A DNA stretch of 64,000 bases from SABI01 sp963678555 (GCA_963678555.2 OY782871.2:248001-312000), one strand, 5' to 3'; positions 1 to 9,071 are shown, counted from the stretch's first letter. Notes: generated by a model not told the origin, from the sequence alone. Program-made: numbers and translations.

Positions 1-376
1 GGCTAAAGCAAAACGCAAAGTCAAAAAGACAGTATACGAGGGCAATGTCTACATTCAGGCGACATTCAACAATACCATCGTGACGGTGACAGACCTGAAT
101 GGGAATGCCGTTTCCTGGGCTTCGGCCGGGGGGCTTGGTTTCCGTGGTGCGAAGAAGTCGACTCCCTATGCTGCTCAGACTGCGGCCGAGACTGCAGCCA
201 AGAAGGCTATGGACTACGGTCTTAGAGAAGTGAATGTGTTCGTGAAAGGACCTGGTGTCGGACGTGAGTCAGCAATCAGGACCCTCGGCGGGCTCGGACT
301 CAAGGTCAGAAGTATTCGTGACGTCACACCGATTCCACACAACGGTTGTCGCCCGAGAAAGACACGAAGAGTCTAA
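1..376 (+). CDS. rpsK: 30S ribosomal protein S11 (5' end cut by window edge)
   Basis: Small-subunit ribosomal protein S11, which helps form the mRNA path on the platform of the 30S subunit. The frame is open from base 2 and reads AKAKRKVKKTVYEGNVYIQ, so base 1 is very likely the G of the ATG and only two bases are missing. The complete protein would be about 125 residues, normal for the family. The C-terminal PHNGCRPRKTRRV is the classic S11 ending. It is followed after 19 bases by rpsD in the standard alpha-operon order rpsK-rpsD-rpoA-rplQ. Identification is certain; only the exact start lies outside the window. Confidence 0.97.
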   Translation, partial: AKAKRKVKKTVYEGNVYIQATFNNTIVTVTDLNGNAVSWASAGGLGFRGAKKSTPYAAQTAAETAAKKAMDYGLREVNVFVKGPGVGRESAIRTLGGLGLKVRSIRDVTPIPHNGCRPRKTRRV

Positions 377-395
377 TCAAGGAGTATAAGGAAAC

Positions 396-1034
396 ATGGC
401 AAGATATACAGGACCAAGATGCAGATACTGCCGCGCCGAAGGACAGAAACTGTTCCTGAAGGGTACACGGTGTCTTTCGGGCAAGTGCCCCATGAACAAG
501 CAGAATGTCGGTGCTCCCGGAAAGGATCCCCGAGCAAGAAGCAAGAAGAAGACCGACTACGGACTCCAGTTGAGAGAGAAACAGAAGCTCAAGAGAATGT
601 ACTGCCTGCTCGAGAAGCAGTTCAAACTCACCTTCGATGAAGCAGCGAGAATCCCCGGGAAGACCGGTGAGAACCTGATCTCACTTCTGGAACAGCGACT
701 CGACAACGTCGTGTTCAGACTCCATTTTGCGGCATCAAGGAATCAGGCTGCCCAGTTCATCAACCATGGACACGTGTTCGTCAATGGTAAGAGACTTGAC
801 ATTCCCTCCTACAGAGTTCAGGTAGGTGATGTGATCTCGATCGGTGAAAAGTCTCAGAAGATGACTATCTTCAAGGAGAACCTGAAAGAGTACACAAAGA
901 GCGGCCTGGCCGCCTGGCTGTCACTCGATCCGGACAACATGAGCGGTAAGTTCAATGCTGTACCGCGAAGAGAAGAAGTTGATGAAGTGAAGGTAATCCA
1001 GGAACAGCTGATCGTCGAACTCTATTCTCGTTAA
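396..1034 (+). CDS. rpsD: 30S ribosomal protein S4, zinc-binding (C+) form
   Basis: Primary 16S rRNA-binding protein of the small subunit, 212 residues. It starts MARYTGPRCRYC and has an S4 RNA-binding domain around residues 98-160 (LEQRLDNVVFRL, then NGHVFVNGKRLDIPSYRVQ-like). Four cysteines at 9, 12, 26 and 31 form a zinc knuckle, so this is the C+ paralogue type. A ribosome-binding site (AAGGAG) lies just upstream. In many bacteria S4 represses its own operon by binding the mRNA; I did not identify such a leader here because the operon start is outside the window. The rpoA Shine-Dalgarno overlaps the stop. Confidence 0.97.
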   Translation: MARYTGPRCRYCRAEGQKLFLKGTRCLSGKCPMNKQNVGAPGKDPRARSKKKTDYGLQLREKQKLKRMYCLLEKQFKLTFDEAARIPGKTGENLISLLEQRLDNVVFRLHFAASRNQAAQFINHGHVFVNGKRLDIPSYRVQVGDVISIGEKSQKMTIFKENLKEYTKSGLAAWLSLDPDNMSGKFNAVPRREEVDEVKVIQEQLIVELYSR

Positions 1035-1043
1035 GGAGTGAAC

Positions 1044-2096
1044 ATGGCACGTAAGAACCTTCTGAAAGGATTTAAAAAGCCTAAAGGAATAACCTTTGAG
1101 CACTCTCTCGTAGAAGCAAGCAGTGGCCGGTTTGTGGCGTACCCTTTTGAACGAGGGTATGGAACGACGATCGGAAACACTCTCAGGAGAATCCTCCTTT
1201 CCTCGATTCAGGGATATGCTGTCACGGCAGTGAGATTCACCACGTTCAACGAAGAGGGACTCCCTCACCTGCTCAGCAGCGAGTTCGAGTCCATTCCCGG
1301 TGTCGTGGAAGATCTCCCCGAGATCATTGCCCGTATCAAGAAACTGCAGATCAGGATGCCTGAAGACACCGAAGGGACCGTACTGCTCATCGAGTGTAAG
1401 GGTCCGGGCCTTGTAACGGGAGCTGATCTTGAGAAGAACGAAGTGGAGATCATGAACAAGGATCATCTCCTGTTCACGATGATGGATGATGCGAACATCG
1501 AGATGGAGATGCAGATTGATCTCGGTCGCGGGTACGTCCCTTCCGAACTCAACGAGAAGTATATCGAAGAGATTGGAACGATTCCCATCGATGCTTCGTT
1601 CTCCCCGGTTACCCGGGTAACCTATGAGATCGAACCTACCCGTGTCGGACAGAGAAACGATTATGACAAGCTCGTTCTCGATATCTATACGGATGGAACC
1701 ATTGCACCCGAGAATGCACTGGCAGAGGCTGCGAAGATTGCGAAGGATCACTTCTCTATCTTTATCAACTTCGATGAATCTCTGGTGAACAGCAATGACG
1801 AAGTGGATGAGGGTGAAGAGAGAATCAAGAAGATTCTCAATACCAGCGTCAGTGAACTTGAACTTTCCGTGAGATCGAGTAACTGCCTGAAGAACGCTCA
1901 TATCCAGACCATCGGGGATCTGACAAGGAAGACTGAAGAAGAGATAGGCAAGACCAGGAACTTTGGGAAGAAATCTCTTTCTGAGATCAAAGAGAAACTG
2001 AAAGAGTGGAATCTGAGTCTCGGCATGACAGACTATTCTGTGCTGAAGAACTCAATCAGAATTCCAGGGGACAAGGAAGAAGAGAATGAAGCATAG
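1044..2096 (+). CDS. rpoA: DNA-directed RNA polymerase subunit alpha
   Basis: Alpha subunit of RNA polymerase, 350 residues from the ATG at 1044. A GTG six bases earlier is possible, but it falls on the Shine-Dalgarno AAGGAG (1033-1038), so the ATG is preferred. The N-terminal dimerisation domain carries the conserved ERGYGTTIGNTLRRILLSS segment. The C-terminal domain near residues 255-325 has the ELSVRSSNCLKNAHIQTIGDL and NFGKKSLSEIKEKL helices used for UP-element and activator contacts. The last 11 bases overlap rplQ, which suggests coupled translation. Confidence 0.97.
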   Translation: MARKNLLKGFKKPKGITFEHSLVEASSGRFVAYPFERGYGTTIGNTLRRILLSSIQGYAVTAVRFTTFNEEGLPHLLSSEFESIPGVVEDLPEIIARIKKLQIRMPEDTEGTVLLIECKGPGLVTGADLEKNEVEIMNKDHLLFTMMDDANIEMEMQIDLGRGYVPSELNEKYIEEIGTIPIDASFSPVTRVTYEIEPTRVGQRNDYDKLVLDIYTDGTIAPENALAEAAKIAKDHFSIFINFDESLVNSNDEVDEGEERIKKILNTSVSELELSVRSSNCLKNAHIQTIGDLTRKTEEEIGKTRNFGKKSLSEIKEKLKEWNLSLGMTDYSVLKNSIRIPGDKEEENEA

Positions 2097-2496
2097 AATT
2101 GGTTTTAATGCACTGAGCCGACGCTCACAGGAGCGTAAGGCTATGTTACGGAATATGGTCACCTCGCTGTTCAGATACGAAAGGATCGAAACAACAAAGG
2201 CGAAGGCCAAGGAAGTTCAGAGGAACGCAGAGAAGATGATCACTCGTGCGAAGAGTGACTCTGTCCATGCAAGGCGTATGATTTCCCGGGACATCAAGGA
2301 CCAGGCTATCGTCGCGAAACTGTTCACTGAGATTGCTCCTCTGTATGCTGAAAGGAACGGAGGCTATACGAGAATTCTCAAAACCGGTTTCCGCCAGGGC
2401 GATAGAGCCGAGATGGCACTTCTTGAGCTCGTAGTCAAGCCTGAAAGTGGAAAGAAGTCGGACAAGAAAGCAAAGAGTGAGAAGAAAAGCTCATAG
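2086..2496 (+). CDS. rplQ: 50S ribosomal protein L17
   Basis: Large-subunit protein L17, 136 residues. The conserved start MKHRIGFNALSRRSQERKAML and the TTKAKAKEVQ segment identify it. Its ATG lies inside the end of rpoA in another frame (11-base overlap). The C-terminus carries an extra Lys/Ser-rich tail (KSDKKAKSEKKSS) beyond the usual L17 core. It is the last gene of the operon: a strong intrinsic terminator follows at 2516. Confidence 0.97.
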   Translation: MKHRIGFNALSRRSQERKAMLRNMVTSLFRYERIETTKAKAKEVQRNAEKMITRAKSDSVHARRMISRDIKDQAIVAKLFTEIAPLYAERNGGYTRILKTGFRQGDRAEMALLELVVKPESGKKSDKKAKSEKKSS

Positions 2497-2515
2497 TCTC
2501 TCTTAGAAACCTGAC

Positions 2516-2546
2516 AAAGCCGTCCCCAAAAAAGGACGGCTTTTTG
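2516..2546 (+). terminator. Intrinsic terminator of the ribosomal/rpoA operon
   Basis: A perfect 10-bp stem, AAAGCCGTCC (2516-2525) with GGACGGCTTT (2534-2543), closes an A-rich 8-base loop and runs straight into a T-rich tract. It sits 20 bases after the rplQ stop and separates the operon from the rny promoter. Confidence 0.92.
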
Positions 2547-2623
2547 TCGATTGAACCGAACCCGGACTGAAAATCCTCTACCCCTGAACACCCTCTCGAC
2601 GGCATGAACTATCTCTGCCAGAC

Positions 2624-2652
2624 TTGACACAAGGATACCTCCTCCGTATTAT
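2624..2652 (+). promoter_or_regulatory. Sigma-70-type promoter of rny
   Basis: TTGACA at 2624-2629, a 17-base spacer, and TATTAT at 2647-2652. It is placed 25 bases before the rny ATG, which has its own GGGGGT ribosome-binding site. Confidence 0.85.
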
Positions 2653-2677
2653 GTGACCATCACAATGGGGGGTAGCT

Positions 2678-4210
2678 ATGAATCTACTATTTATTTGCAT
2701 CCCTCTTTGTCTGGTAAGTATTGTCATCGGATGGTTTATCCGGTGGACGTATGCGAAGTTCAAGCTGACTTCGATCGAGCAGAAAGCTGTGCGGTTGAAT
2801 GAAGAAGCTATAAAAGAAGCAGAAGCTAAAAGTAAAGAACTGTTAATTGAAACCCGAGATTTATTGTTAAAAGAGCAACAACAGCAGGAAAGGGAAGCAA
2901 GAGAACGGAGAGGCGAACTTCAGAAGACCGAGCGGAGACTGTTAACGAAAGAGGAAAACCTCGAAAAGAAACAGGCTGAACTCGAAGTACGAAAGCAGGA
3001 ACTGACAGACAAAGAGAACGAGAACATCAGACGTGCGCAGGAACTTGAGCACATAGAGAGCAAATGGACCAGCGAACTCGAACGGGTAGCCACTATGAGC
3101 ACCGAAGAAGCCAAGAACCTGATCATCGAATCGATGGAGAAGGAAGCACGACGTGATGCCCAGCTGATCATCAACAAGATCGAGCAGGAAGCTCAGATCA
3201 AGGCTGATAAGGTTGCACGGGACATTATTGTCACGTCTATCCAGAGAATGGCCACGGAAGTGAGCAGTGAAGTGACCGTCACCACGGTCTCTCTGCCCAG
3301 TGACGAAATGAAGGGACGGATCATCGGTCGTGAGGGAAGGAATATCAGAACCCTCGAGACCCTTACCGGTGTTGACATCATCATTGATGATACCCCGGAG
3401 GCTGTCGTTATTTCCTGTTTCGATCCGGTGCGCAAAGAGATTGCCCGCGTCGCTCTTGAGCGTCTTGTACAGGATGGAAGAATTCATCCGGCACGGATCG
3501 AAGAAGTCGTCACAAAGGTTACCAAGGAAATCACCCGCATCACGATGGAAGAGGCTGACAAGGTCCTGTTTGACCTCGGTCTGCCCAACATGTCCCAGGA
3601 GATGGTACGCGCTCTCGGTAAACTGCATTTCAGGACAAGTTACGGACAGAACGTGCTGGCGCATGCCAAGGAAGTCGCTATCCTTTCCAGTATGATAGCA
3701 GGTGAGGTGGGAGCAGATCGTGAGATCGCCCGTCGCGGAGGACTCCTGCACGATATCGGTAAAGGTATCGAATCGGACGGTGATGCCAACCACGCCGAGA
3801 TGGGCGCGGACCTTGCGAAACGACTCGGGGAGGACCCTCGTGTCGTTAACGCGATTCTTGCTCACCACGACGATGTCGAGCCGAACTGCATTGAATCAGT
3901 TATCGTGCAGCTTGCCGATGCGATCTCTGCAGCCCGGCCCGGTGCACGCAGGGAGACACTCGACAACTACATCAAACGGCTCGAGAACCTTGAGCAGATT
4001 GCCGAAAGCTTCAACGGAGTGGACAAGGCCTTCGCTATTCAGGCAGGACGTGAACTGAGAATCCTGGTGAACAACGAGCAGGTGAATGACTCTGAAGCAA
4101 AGGAGATCGCAAAGGGAATCGCAGGAAGGATCGAAGCTGAACTGCGCTATCCCGGCCGCATCAAGGTCACCATCATACGAGAGACTCGTGTCGTCGAGTA
4201 CGCACGTTAG
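2678..4210 (+). CDS. rny: Ribonuclease Y
   Basis: Membrane-anchored endoribonuclease that starts bulk mRNA turnover, 510 residues, the usual length. An N-terminal transmembrane helix (LLFICIPLCLVSIVIGWFI) is followed by a long Glu/Lys/Arg coiled coil (about 30-185). A KH RNA-binding domain carries GRIIGREGRNIRTLE from about residue 212. The catalytic HD domain has LLHDIGKG with His358-Asp359. A strong promoter lies just upstream and ymdB follows after 17 bases; this rny-ymdB pairing is conserved in many bacteria. Confidence 0.97.
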   Translation: MNLLFICIPLCLVSIVIGWFIRWTYAKFKLTSIEQKAVRLNEEAIKEAEAKSKELLIETRDLLLKEQQQQEREARERRGELQKTERRLLTKEENLEKKQAELEVRKQELTDKENENIRRAQELEHIESKWTSELERVATMSTEEAKNLIIESMEKEARRDAQLIINKIEQEAQIKADKVARDIIVTSIQRMATEVSSEVTVTTVSLPSDEMKGRIIGREGRNIRTLETLTGVDIIIDDTPEAVVISCFDPVRKEIARVALERLVQDGRIHPARIEEVVTKVTKEITRITMEEADKVLFDLGLPNMSQEMVRALGKLHFRTSYGQNVLAHAKEVAILSSMIAGEVGADREIARRGGLLHDIGKGIESDGDANHAEMGADLAKRLGEDPRVVNAILAHHDDVEPNCIESVIVQLADAISAARPGARRETLDNYIKRLENLEQIAESFNGVDKAFAIQAGRELRILVNNEQVNDSEAKEIAKGIAGRIEAELRYPGRIKVTIIRETRVVEYAR

Positions 4211-4227
4211 ACAACGAAAAGGATTGT

Positions 4228-5028
4228 ATGGCTTCTAGACGTACAGTAACGGCTCTGCTCCTGGGGGATGTCATCGGACGACCGGGCTGCAGGGCCCTTT
4301 TTATCACATTACCACAGCTTATCAAGACACACCGTGCTGACTGTGTCATCGTAAACGGAGAAAACGCGGATGAAGGCTTCGGCCTCACCCGCGATATAGC
4401 CGACCAGCTCTTTGCCGCCGGTGTGAATGTTATCACCAGCGGAAACCATATCTGGCAGAGAGAGGAGTTCCTTCCAACGCTGAAAAGTGACTCGAGGATT
4501 CTCCGTCCCGCCAATTACCATTCCTCTGCACCCGGTATCGGCTTCACGACCATCAATCTTCCCAGAGCGAAGATCGGTGTGATCAACCTTCAGGGCAGAC
4601 ATCAGCTGCCTCCCATAGAGAATCCCTTCACCGTAGCAGACGGTATCGTGGACAGGCTCTCCAGAACCTGTGATGCGATCATCGTCGACTTTCACGCTGA
4701 GCTTCCGCAGGAGAAACAGGCCCTCGCTCATCACCTCGACGGGAAAGTGAGTGTCGTTGCCGGCACGCACACACACGTGCAGACGATGGATGAGAAGATC
4801 CTTCCGAAGGGGACCGCCTACATCACCGACCTTGGTATGTGCGGCCCGTTTGATTCGGTGATAGGATCCGATCCCGTTATAGCCATTGAGCGTCAGCTCG
4901 CCCAGATTCCCTACCGCAATCAGATTCTGGACGCACCGGCCTCGATACAGGGAGTGGTCGTCTCGATAGACCTCGACACGAAAGCAGCCCGCTCTATCAA
5001 ACGGATCAAGGTTGATGCGGGAGTATAG
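4228..5028 (+). CDS. ymdB: YmdB/TIGR00282-family metallophosphoesterase
   Basis: Dinuclear-metal phosphodiesterase of the YmdB family, 266 residues. Metal-binding motifs are visible: GDVIGRPG (residues 13-20), NGENADEGFGL, SGNHIW, DFHAE and AGTHTHVQT. Bacillus YmdB hydrolyses 2',3'-cyclic nucleotides and affects biofilm and motility decisions; the substrate here is unproven. It follows rny directly, with an AAAGGA ribosome-binding site, and precedes tlyA by 9 bases, so the three probably form one transcript concerned with RNA metabolism. Confidence 0.9.
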   Translation: MASRRTVTALLLGDVIGRPGCRALFITLPQLIKTHRADCVIVNGENADEGFGLTRDIADQLFAAGVNVITSGNHIWQREEFLPTLKSDSRILRPANYHSSAPGIGFTTINLPRAKIGVINLQGRHQLPPIENPFTVADGIVDRLSRTCDAIIVDFHAELPQEKQALAHHLDGKVSVVAGTHTHVQTMDEKILPKGTAYITDLGMCGPFDSVIGSDPVIAIERQLAQIPYRNQILDAPASIQGVVVSIDLDTKAARSIKRIKVDAGV

Positions 5029-5037
5029 GGGAGAGCG

Positions 5038-5826
5038 ATGAAGAAGGAACGGAAGATTCCTGCTATCGAACTTCTCAAGTCACAGTACCCTGATTTTGAC
5101 CCGGTGCAGCTCAAGGGATATATAGCTTCACGAGACGTAAAGATCGACGGTGAGACGATCGTGGATGCCGCTCAGAGAGTATCTGGTACAGGAGAGGCCT
5201 CCATACAGCTGCCTGGATTTGTGTCCCGTGGAGGGTACAAGCTTGAGCACGCGCTCACTTCCTGGGCCTTTGATGTGAAAGGACGAGTCTGCCTTGATGC
5301 AGGTTCCTCCACCGGCGGGTTCACCGACTGCCTGCTGCGCTATGGTGCCTCAGCGGTCCACGCTGTGGATGTCGGGTATAACCAGCTCGACTACCGTCTG
5401 CGGAGCGACCCCAGAGTCCTTGTCCACGAACGGACGAATATCCTCCACCTCGAGAAGACCGATCCACCCTCCAGTATTGCAGTGGCCGATCTCTCTTTCC
5501 GCTCGATACGCGGTGTGGCTTCCCATATCCTCTCTCTCACCACAGACAGACAGCTGATCTTTCTCATCAAGCCGCAGTTCGAAGTCGACCCCGACACAGC
5601 AGGATTCAACGGTATCATAACCGATGACGGGCTTCTGCGCTCTACCATGGATGAGGTATATACCACTCTCGCTGACGAGGATGTTGCACTCCAGCGACTC
5701 CTTCTGTCTCCCATCACCGGAAGAAAGGGGAACAGGGAATTCCTGGCACTGCTGAGCGATGACGGGGGAATGAGCCGCAGTGAATACAGCGACACGGTGA
5801 GATATCTGCTTGAAGGTCTCCTCTGA
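5038..5826 (+). CDS. tlyA: TlyA-family rRNA 2'-O-methyltransferase
   Basis: S4-domain plus FtsJ-type Rossmann methyltransferase, 262 residues. Residues 1-65 resemble an S4 RNA-binding domain (IASRDVKIDGETI). The methyltransferase part has the SAM motif CLDAGSSTGGFTDCLL and the family segment VADLSFRSI. In mycobacteria TlyA methylates 16S and 23S rRNA; in Brachyspira it was first called a haemolysin, probably indirectly. The ribosome-binding site GGGGAGAG lies 3-4 bases before the ATG. A compound palindrome at 5882 separates it from the convergent acetate transporter gene. Confidence 0.92.
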   Translation: MKKERKIPAIELLKSQYPDFDPVQLKGYIASRDVKIDGETIVDAAQRVSGTGEASIQLPGFVSRGGYKLEHALTSWAFDVKGRVCLDAGSSTGGFTDCLLRYGASAVHAVDVGYNQLDYRLRSDPRVLVHERTNILHLEKTDPPSSIAVADLSFRSIRGVASHILSLTTDRQLIFLIKPQFEVDPDTAGFNGIITDDGLLRSTMDEVYTTLADEDVALQRLLLSPITGRKGNREFLALLSDDGGMSRSEYSDTVRYLLEGLL

Positions 5827-5881
5827 CCGGAATTGCGCACGGTCAGGGATCCGGGCGGAAGGAAGAAGGATGGAAAACAGT

Positions 5882-5915
5882 CCTTCAGACAACCGGTTAC
5901 CCGGTTCCCTGAAGG
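5882..5915. terminator. Compound hairpin between convergent genes
   Basis: Nested palindrome: CCTTCAG (5882-5888) pairs with CTGAAGG (5909-5915), and inside it AACCGG (5891-5896) pairs with CCGGTT (5901-5906) around TTAC. It lies between the ends of tlyA (+) and the acetate transporter (-). There is no T-tract on either side, so a bidirectional transcript-end structure is inferred from position and symmetry. Confidence 0.5.
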
Positions 5916-5948
5916 GTGATCTCTGTTCTCATGGCCCGTGCTGCTTCT

Positions 5949-6551
5949 CTAGGCGGAGACCCTGTATTCCTGCACTTTGACGGGACCTATCGGCCATACC
6001 GTCCTTCCGTACACCTCATTGAGTACCTGAGCGAGACCCGCGTAGATTGCTGAAAGTCCGCACAGGATCCCTTCGATACCGGTGAGCGTCATGATGACGC
6101 TGCTGCCGGTGATATCGGAGAGTGCCAGAAGGAAGAACAGGAGAGTCAGGGAACCAAAGACGATCTGGAGTGCCCGGTTGAGCCTCAGGGTGCCGATGAA
6201 CAGCACTCCGGTGAAGAGCCCCCACATGATGAGATAGGCGACCATTGCGCCAAGGGCAGGTTCTGCAGCGATACCCATGGCAGGCATTTCCTTGAGTCCT
6301 ACGAGGGAGAACCAGAAGAACCCGTACGAGGTGAAGGCGGTGGCTGCGAAGGTGTTCCCCTTCTTCCATTCCATGATTCCTGCAATGACCTGAGCGGCTC
6401 CTCCGTAGAAGATTCCCATCGAGAGAATCATCGAACCGAGGCTGAACAGACCTGCATTATGCAGGTTGAGAAGAACCGTGGTCATGCCGAAGCCCATAAG
6501 ACCGAGAGGGGCCGGGTTTGCTGTTGTGTCTGAGGTGGATAGATCTTTCAT
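5949..6551 (-). CDS. satP: Acetate uptake transporter, GPR1/FUN34/YaaH (SatP) family
   Basis: Six-helix inner-membrane channel/transporter for acetate and succinate, 200 residues from the ATG at 6551. That start is preferred over one at 6590 because AGGAG lies 11 bases upstream and the protein then begins just before the family signature NPAPLGLMGFGMTT. Hydrophobic segments alternate through residues 20-190, including GGAAQVIAGIMEWKKGNTF and the FWFSLVGL-like region typical of YaaH. It lies downstream of the GerMN gene on the same strand with a 112-base gap. Confidence 0.93.
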   Translation of the reverse strand: MKDLSTSDTTANPAPLGLMGFGMTTVLLNLHNAGLFSLGSMILSMGIFYGGAAQVIAGIMEWKKGNTFAATAFTSYGFFWFSLVGLKEMPAMGIAAEPALGAMVAYLIMWGLFTGVLFIGTLRLNRALQIVFGSLTLLFFLLALSDITGSSVIMTLTGIEGILCGLSAIYAGLAQVLNEVYGRTVWPIGPVKVQEYRVSA

Positions 6552-6663
6552 TGATTTGTATGCTCCTGAAGTATAATGTGCTCTGTGCATTGTAGAGGGA
6601 ACACGATACCAGGTAAAGGTGTATCGATACCGGATCCTGCGATTTCGTGCGGGATTATCCTGG

Positions 6664-7254
6664 TCAGGTGTCCTGTCCTTCTATGAGACACACCTCCGAC
6701 TGATCTGTATCTATGATGATACCGCTCACGATATAGACAACCTCCGTGATCCCGAAGTTCTCCTCAAGGTTCCTTTGTATCTGATCGGCCCTTCGGGCAT
6801 ACCCGCACTGTTCGAACGCACTCTGGTCCAGGAATTCGGGTGAGAGAGCGATGTACGCTATGTTCCTGCGTACCGTGAAACCCTCCAGACGGGTTCCAGC
6901 GGGAATGAAGGATACCGCTCCCTGAAGGAGAGGACCCGGAGGGATCGGGGCAAGAAGTGCCTCAAGGAGGGTATGGTAGGGACTGGCGACGGTCTTCAGG
7001 GAGACTGACGCTTTTGTATAGCTGTAGGTGTCCTCAGTGGATGACATGAGCGGGTACAGGAGCGTGTAGAGAGGTTCCTGGGACCGGGAGGTGTCACTGA
7101 GATGCTCCTCGAGCAGAGGGACAATTCCGCTCTGTTCCATCGAGCGCTGGATCCGTGGAAGAGCCAGGAGCACGATGAGCGCAAGAAGAACAACAACTGC
7201 CAGTGATAGAAGAAGATAGATCAGGCCTTTAGGTGCACCGCCGAACAGATTCAT
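6664..7254 (-). CDS. Membrane-anchored GerMN-domain protein
   Basis: 196-residue protein with one N-terminal transmembrane helix (GLIYLLLSLAVVVLLALIVLLALP) and a C-terminal GerMN-like domain. The domain shows the typical pattern of a 'FIPAGTRLEGFTVRRNIAYIALSPEF' region broken by short loops, and then LEENFGITEVVYIVSG. GerMN domains occur in sporulation protein GerM and in envelope lipoproteins; the role here is unknown, and the domain probably faces the periplasm. Start: a GTG at 7269 sits on the -10 box, so the ATG at 7254 is preferred. No ribosome-binding site is present and the -10 ends 6 bases before the ATG. Confidence 0.78.
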   Translation of the reverse strand: MNLFGGAPKGLIYLLLSLAVVVLLALIVLLALPRIQRSMEQSGIVPLLEEHLSDTSRSQEPLYTLLYPLMSSTEDTYSYTKASVSLKTVASPYHTLLEALLAPIPPGPLLQGAVSFIPAGTRLEGFTVRRNIAYIALSPEFLDQSAFEQCGYARRADQIQRNLEENFGITEVVYIVSGIIIDTDQSEVCLIEGQDT

Positions 7255-7260
7255 GACAGG

Positions 7261-7289
7261 AGTATACACTGAAACGGATTCTCTGATAA
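7261..7289 (-). promoter_or_regulatory. Promoter of the GerMN gene, predicted leaderless
   Basis: Reading the minus strand: TTATCA, a 17-base spacer, TATACT (7266-7261), then only 6 bases to the ATG at 7254. Transcription would begin at or very near the start codon. It is back-to-back with the ptsI promoter. Confidence 0.6.
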
Positions 7290-7296
7290 CCTTCTA

Positions 7297-7325
7297 TTTA
7301 CATCAGGAATAAAACCTCGTATGAT
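7297..7325 (+). promoter_or_regulatory. Promoter of ptsI, predicted leaderless
   Basis: TTTACA (7297-7302), 17-base spacer, TATGAT (7320-7325), then 9 bases to the ATG at 7335. No Shine-Dalgarno is present between them, so the mRNA is predicted to start within about three bases of the start codon. Confidence 0.7.
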
Positions 7326-7334
7326 AGTTCTACT

Positions 7335-9071
7335 ATGAGAATTCTGAAAGGCATTGCTGCTTCGGCAGGTATCGGTACAGGGAAATCGTTCCTCTATGTG
7401 CATGAAAAACTTGTCATTCCCCGCATTGAGATCGAGAGAGAATTGCTTGAGGATGAGAAGCGGAGATTTCATACTGCACGGACCAATATTGATCAGGAAC
7501 TCAACGATACGCTCATAGAGGTGACAACCGATGAGCACCGCAAGATCCTTGAGACTCATCTGATGATGCTTCAGGATCCCGAGTTCGTCTCCCTTGTAGA
7601 ACATCACATCGATACCCATCAGATCACTAGCGAATGGGCGGTTGAGAAGGTTCTCACCGAGTACGTAGAACTGCTCGATGCCTCCGAGGACCCGATACTG
7701 AAGGAGCGTAAGGCTGATATCTACGACATAGGATGGCGCATCATCCGGAGCATGATGGGCAAGAGCCGCCCCGAGCTCTCAGGGATTGATGAGGAGGTGG
7801 TGCTGGTGGCAGACACGCTTCTTCCATCCGAAGCCCTCGCTCTCGACCCGGAAAAGATCAAGGCAATCGCCCTTGACAGGGGAGGACGGACCAGCCATGT
7901 GGCCATTCTTGCCCGTGCTCTTCAGATTCCCACCGTCGTCGGCCTCGGCCGTATCACGGAAAAGGTGGAGATGGGGGACGAGATCATCGTAGACGGAAAC
8001 CTCGGTGAGGTGAGTATCCGTCCCTCTATTGCCTCGGCTCAGAAGATGCGGGAGCGTTTTGAGAGGTGGATAGCCCATGAGAAGGAGCTGCAGCAGCTCA
8101 CCGATCTGCCCGCACAGACGAAGGACGGACACAACGTCTCCCTGAATGCGAACATAGAGACGATCGAGGAACTTGAGACCGTTATCACTCACGGTGCCCA
8201 GGGAATCGGTCTGTTCAGAAGCGAGTTCCTCTTTCTTAAACCCGGAGGGGCCAGTGAGGAGGAACAGTTCGAAGCCTACAGAGCTGTCATCGAGAGGATG
8301 AAGGACAGAGGGCCTGTCACGATCCGGACGATTGATGTCGGCGGAGACAAGGTGATTCCCGGCATGGAAGGTCTGGGAGAGGAAAACCCCATTCTCGGCT
8401 GGAGAGCTGTCCGTTTCTGCCTCTCACGGAAGGATATTTTCAAGACACAGCTGCGGGCTATTCTCCGCGCGAGCGTCTACGGGAAGGCGAAGATCATGTT
8501 CCCGATGATCAGCGGACCCGAAGAACTCGATAATGTTCTGCTGGTGTTTTCTCAGGTAAAAGACGAGTGCAGGAGAGACGGAATCGAGTTCGATGAGTCG
8601 ATAGAGGTCGGTACGATGATAGAAGTACCCTCTGCCGCGATAGTTGCGGACCTTCTTGCTGCAAAAACCGACTTCTTCTCTATTGGAACAAATGACTTAA
8701 TTCAGTATACTATCGCAGTTGACCGGGGGAACGATAAGATTGCCTATCTGTATCAGCCGTTCCATGTCGGAGTGCTGCGGCTTATTAAGATGATCATCGA
8801 AAAAGGGCATGAACACTCCATACCGGTGGCGATGTGCGGTGAGATGGCAGGAGACCCTCTCACCACCGTCCTTCTTCTGGGTCTTGGGCTGGATGAATTC
8901 TCGATGAGTCCTCAGAGTCTTCTTGAGGTCAAGAATATCATCAGGTCAGTGACACTGGAGGAGGCGAAGGAGATGGTCGACAAGGTTATGTCGATGACAT
9001 CACTGGTCAACATCAATACATACATAAGGAAATGGATGCATGACAGATTCGGTGCTATCATCTCTGCGTGA
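7335..9071 (+). CDS. ptsI: Phosphoenolpyruvate-protein phosphotransferase (PTS enzyme I)
   Basis: Enzyme I of the PTS: takes phosphate from PEP onto a histidine and passes it to HPr. 578 residues, normal length. The N-terminal HPr-binding and phosphohistidine domain carries GGRTSHVAILARALQIPTVVG with the active-site His188. The C-terminal PEP-binding TIM barrel has GLFRSEFLFL, RTIDVGGDK, GTNDLIQYT and the catalytic-Cys motif AMCGEMAGD. No ptsH is in this window. The end overlaps the start of der by 32 bases. The transcript is predicted leaderless. Confidence 0.95.
   Translation: MRILKGIAASAGIGTGKSFLYVHEKLVIPRIEIERELLEDEKRRFHTARTNIDQELNDTLIEVTTDEHRKILETHLMMLQDPEFVSLVEHHIDTHQITSEWAVEKVLTEYVELLDASEDPILKERKADIYDIGWRIIRSMMGKSRPELSGIDEEVVLVADTLLPSEALALDPEKIKAIALDRGGRTSHVAILARALQIPTVVGLGRITEKVEMGDEIIVDGNLGEVSIRPSIASAQKMRERFERWIAHEKELQQLTDLPAQTKDGHNVSLNANIETIEELETVITHGAQGIGLFRSEFLFLKPGGASEEEQFEAYRAVIERMKDRGPVTIRTIDVGGDKVIPGMEGLGEENPILGWRAVRFCLSRKDIFKTQLRAILRASVYGKAKIMFPMISGPEELDNVLLVFSQVKDECRRDGIEFDESIEVGTMIEVPSAAIVADLLAAKTDFFSIGTNDLIQYTIAVDRGNDKIAYLYQPFHVGVLRLIKMIIEKGHEHSIPVAMCGEMAGDPLTTVLLLGLGLDEFSMSPQSLLEVKNIIRSVTLEEAKEMVDKVMSMTSLVNINTYIRKWMHDRFGAIISA

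Noticed and set aside
921..1901. 326-codon open frame antisense to rpsD and rpoA
   Set aside because: It lies opposite strongly conserved genes in a shadow frame, has no ribosome-binding site and no recognisable motif. Its length follows from the codon bias of the sense genes.
2942..3868. 308-codon open frame antisense to rny
   Set aside because: Mirror of the RNase Y coding sequence with no start signal or family resemblance.
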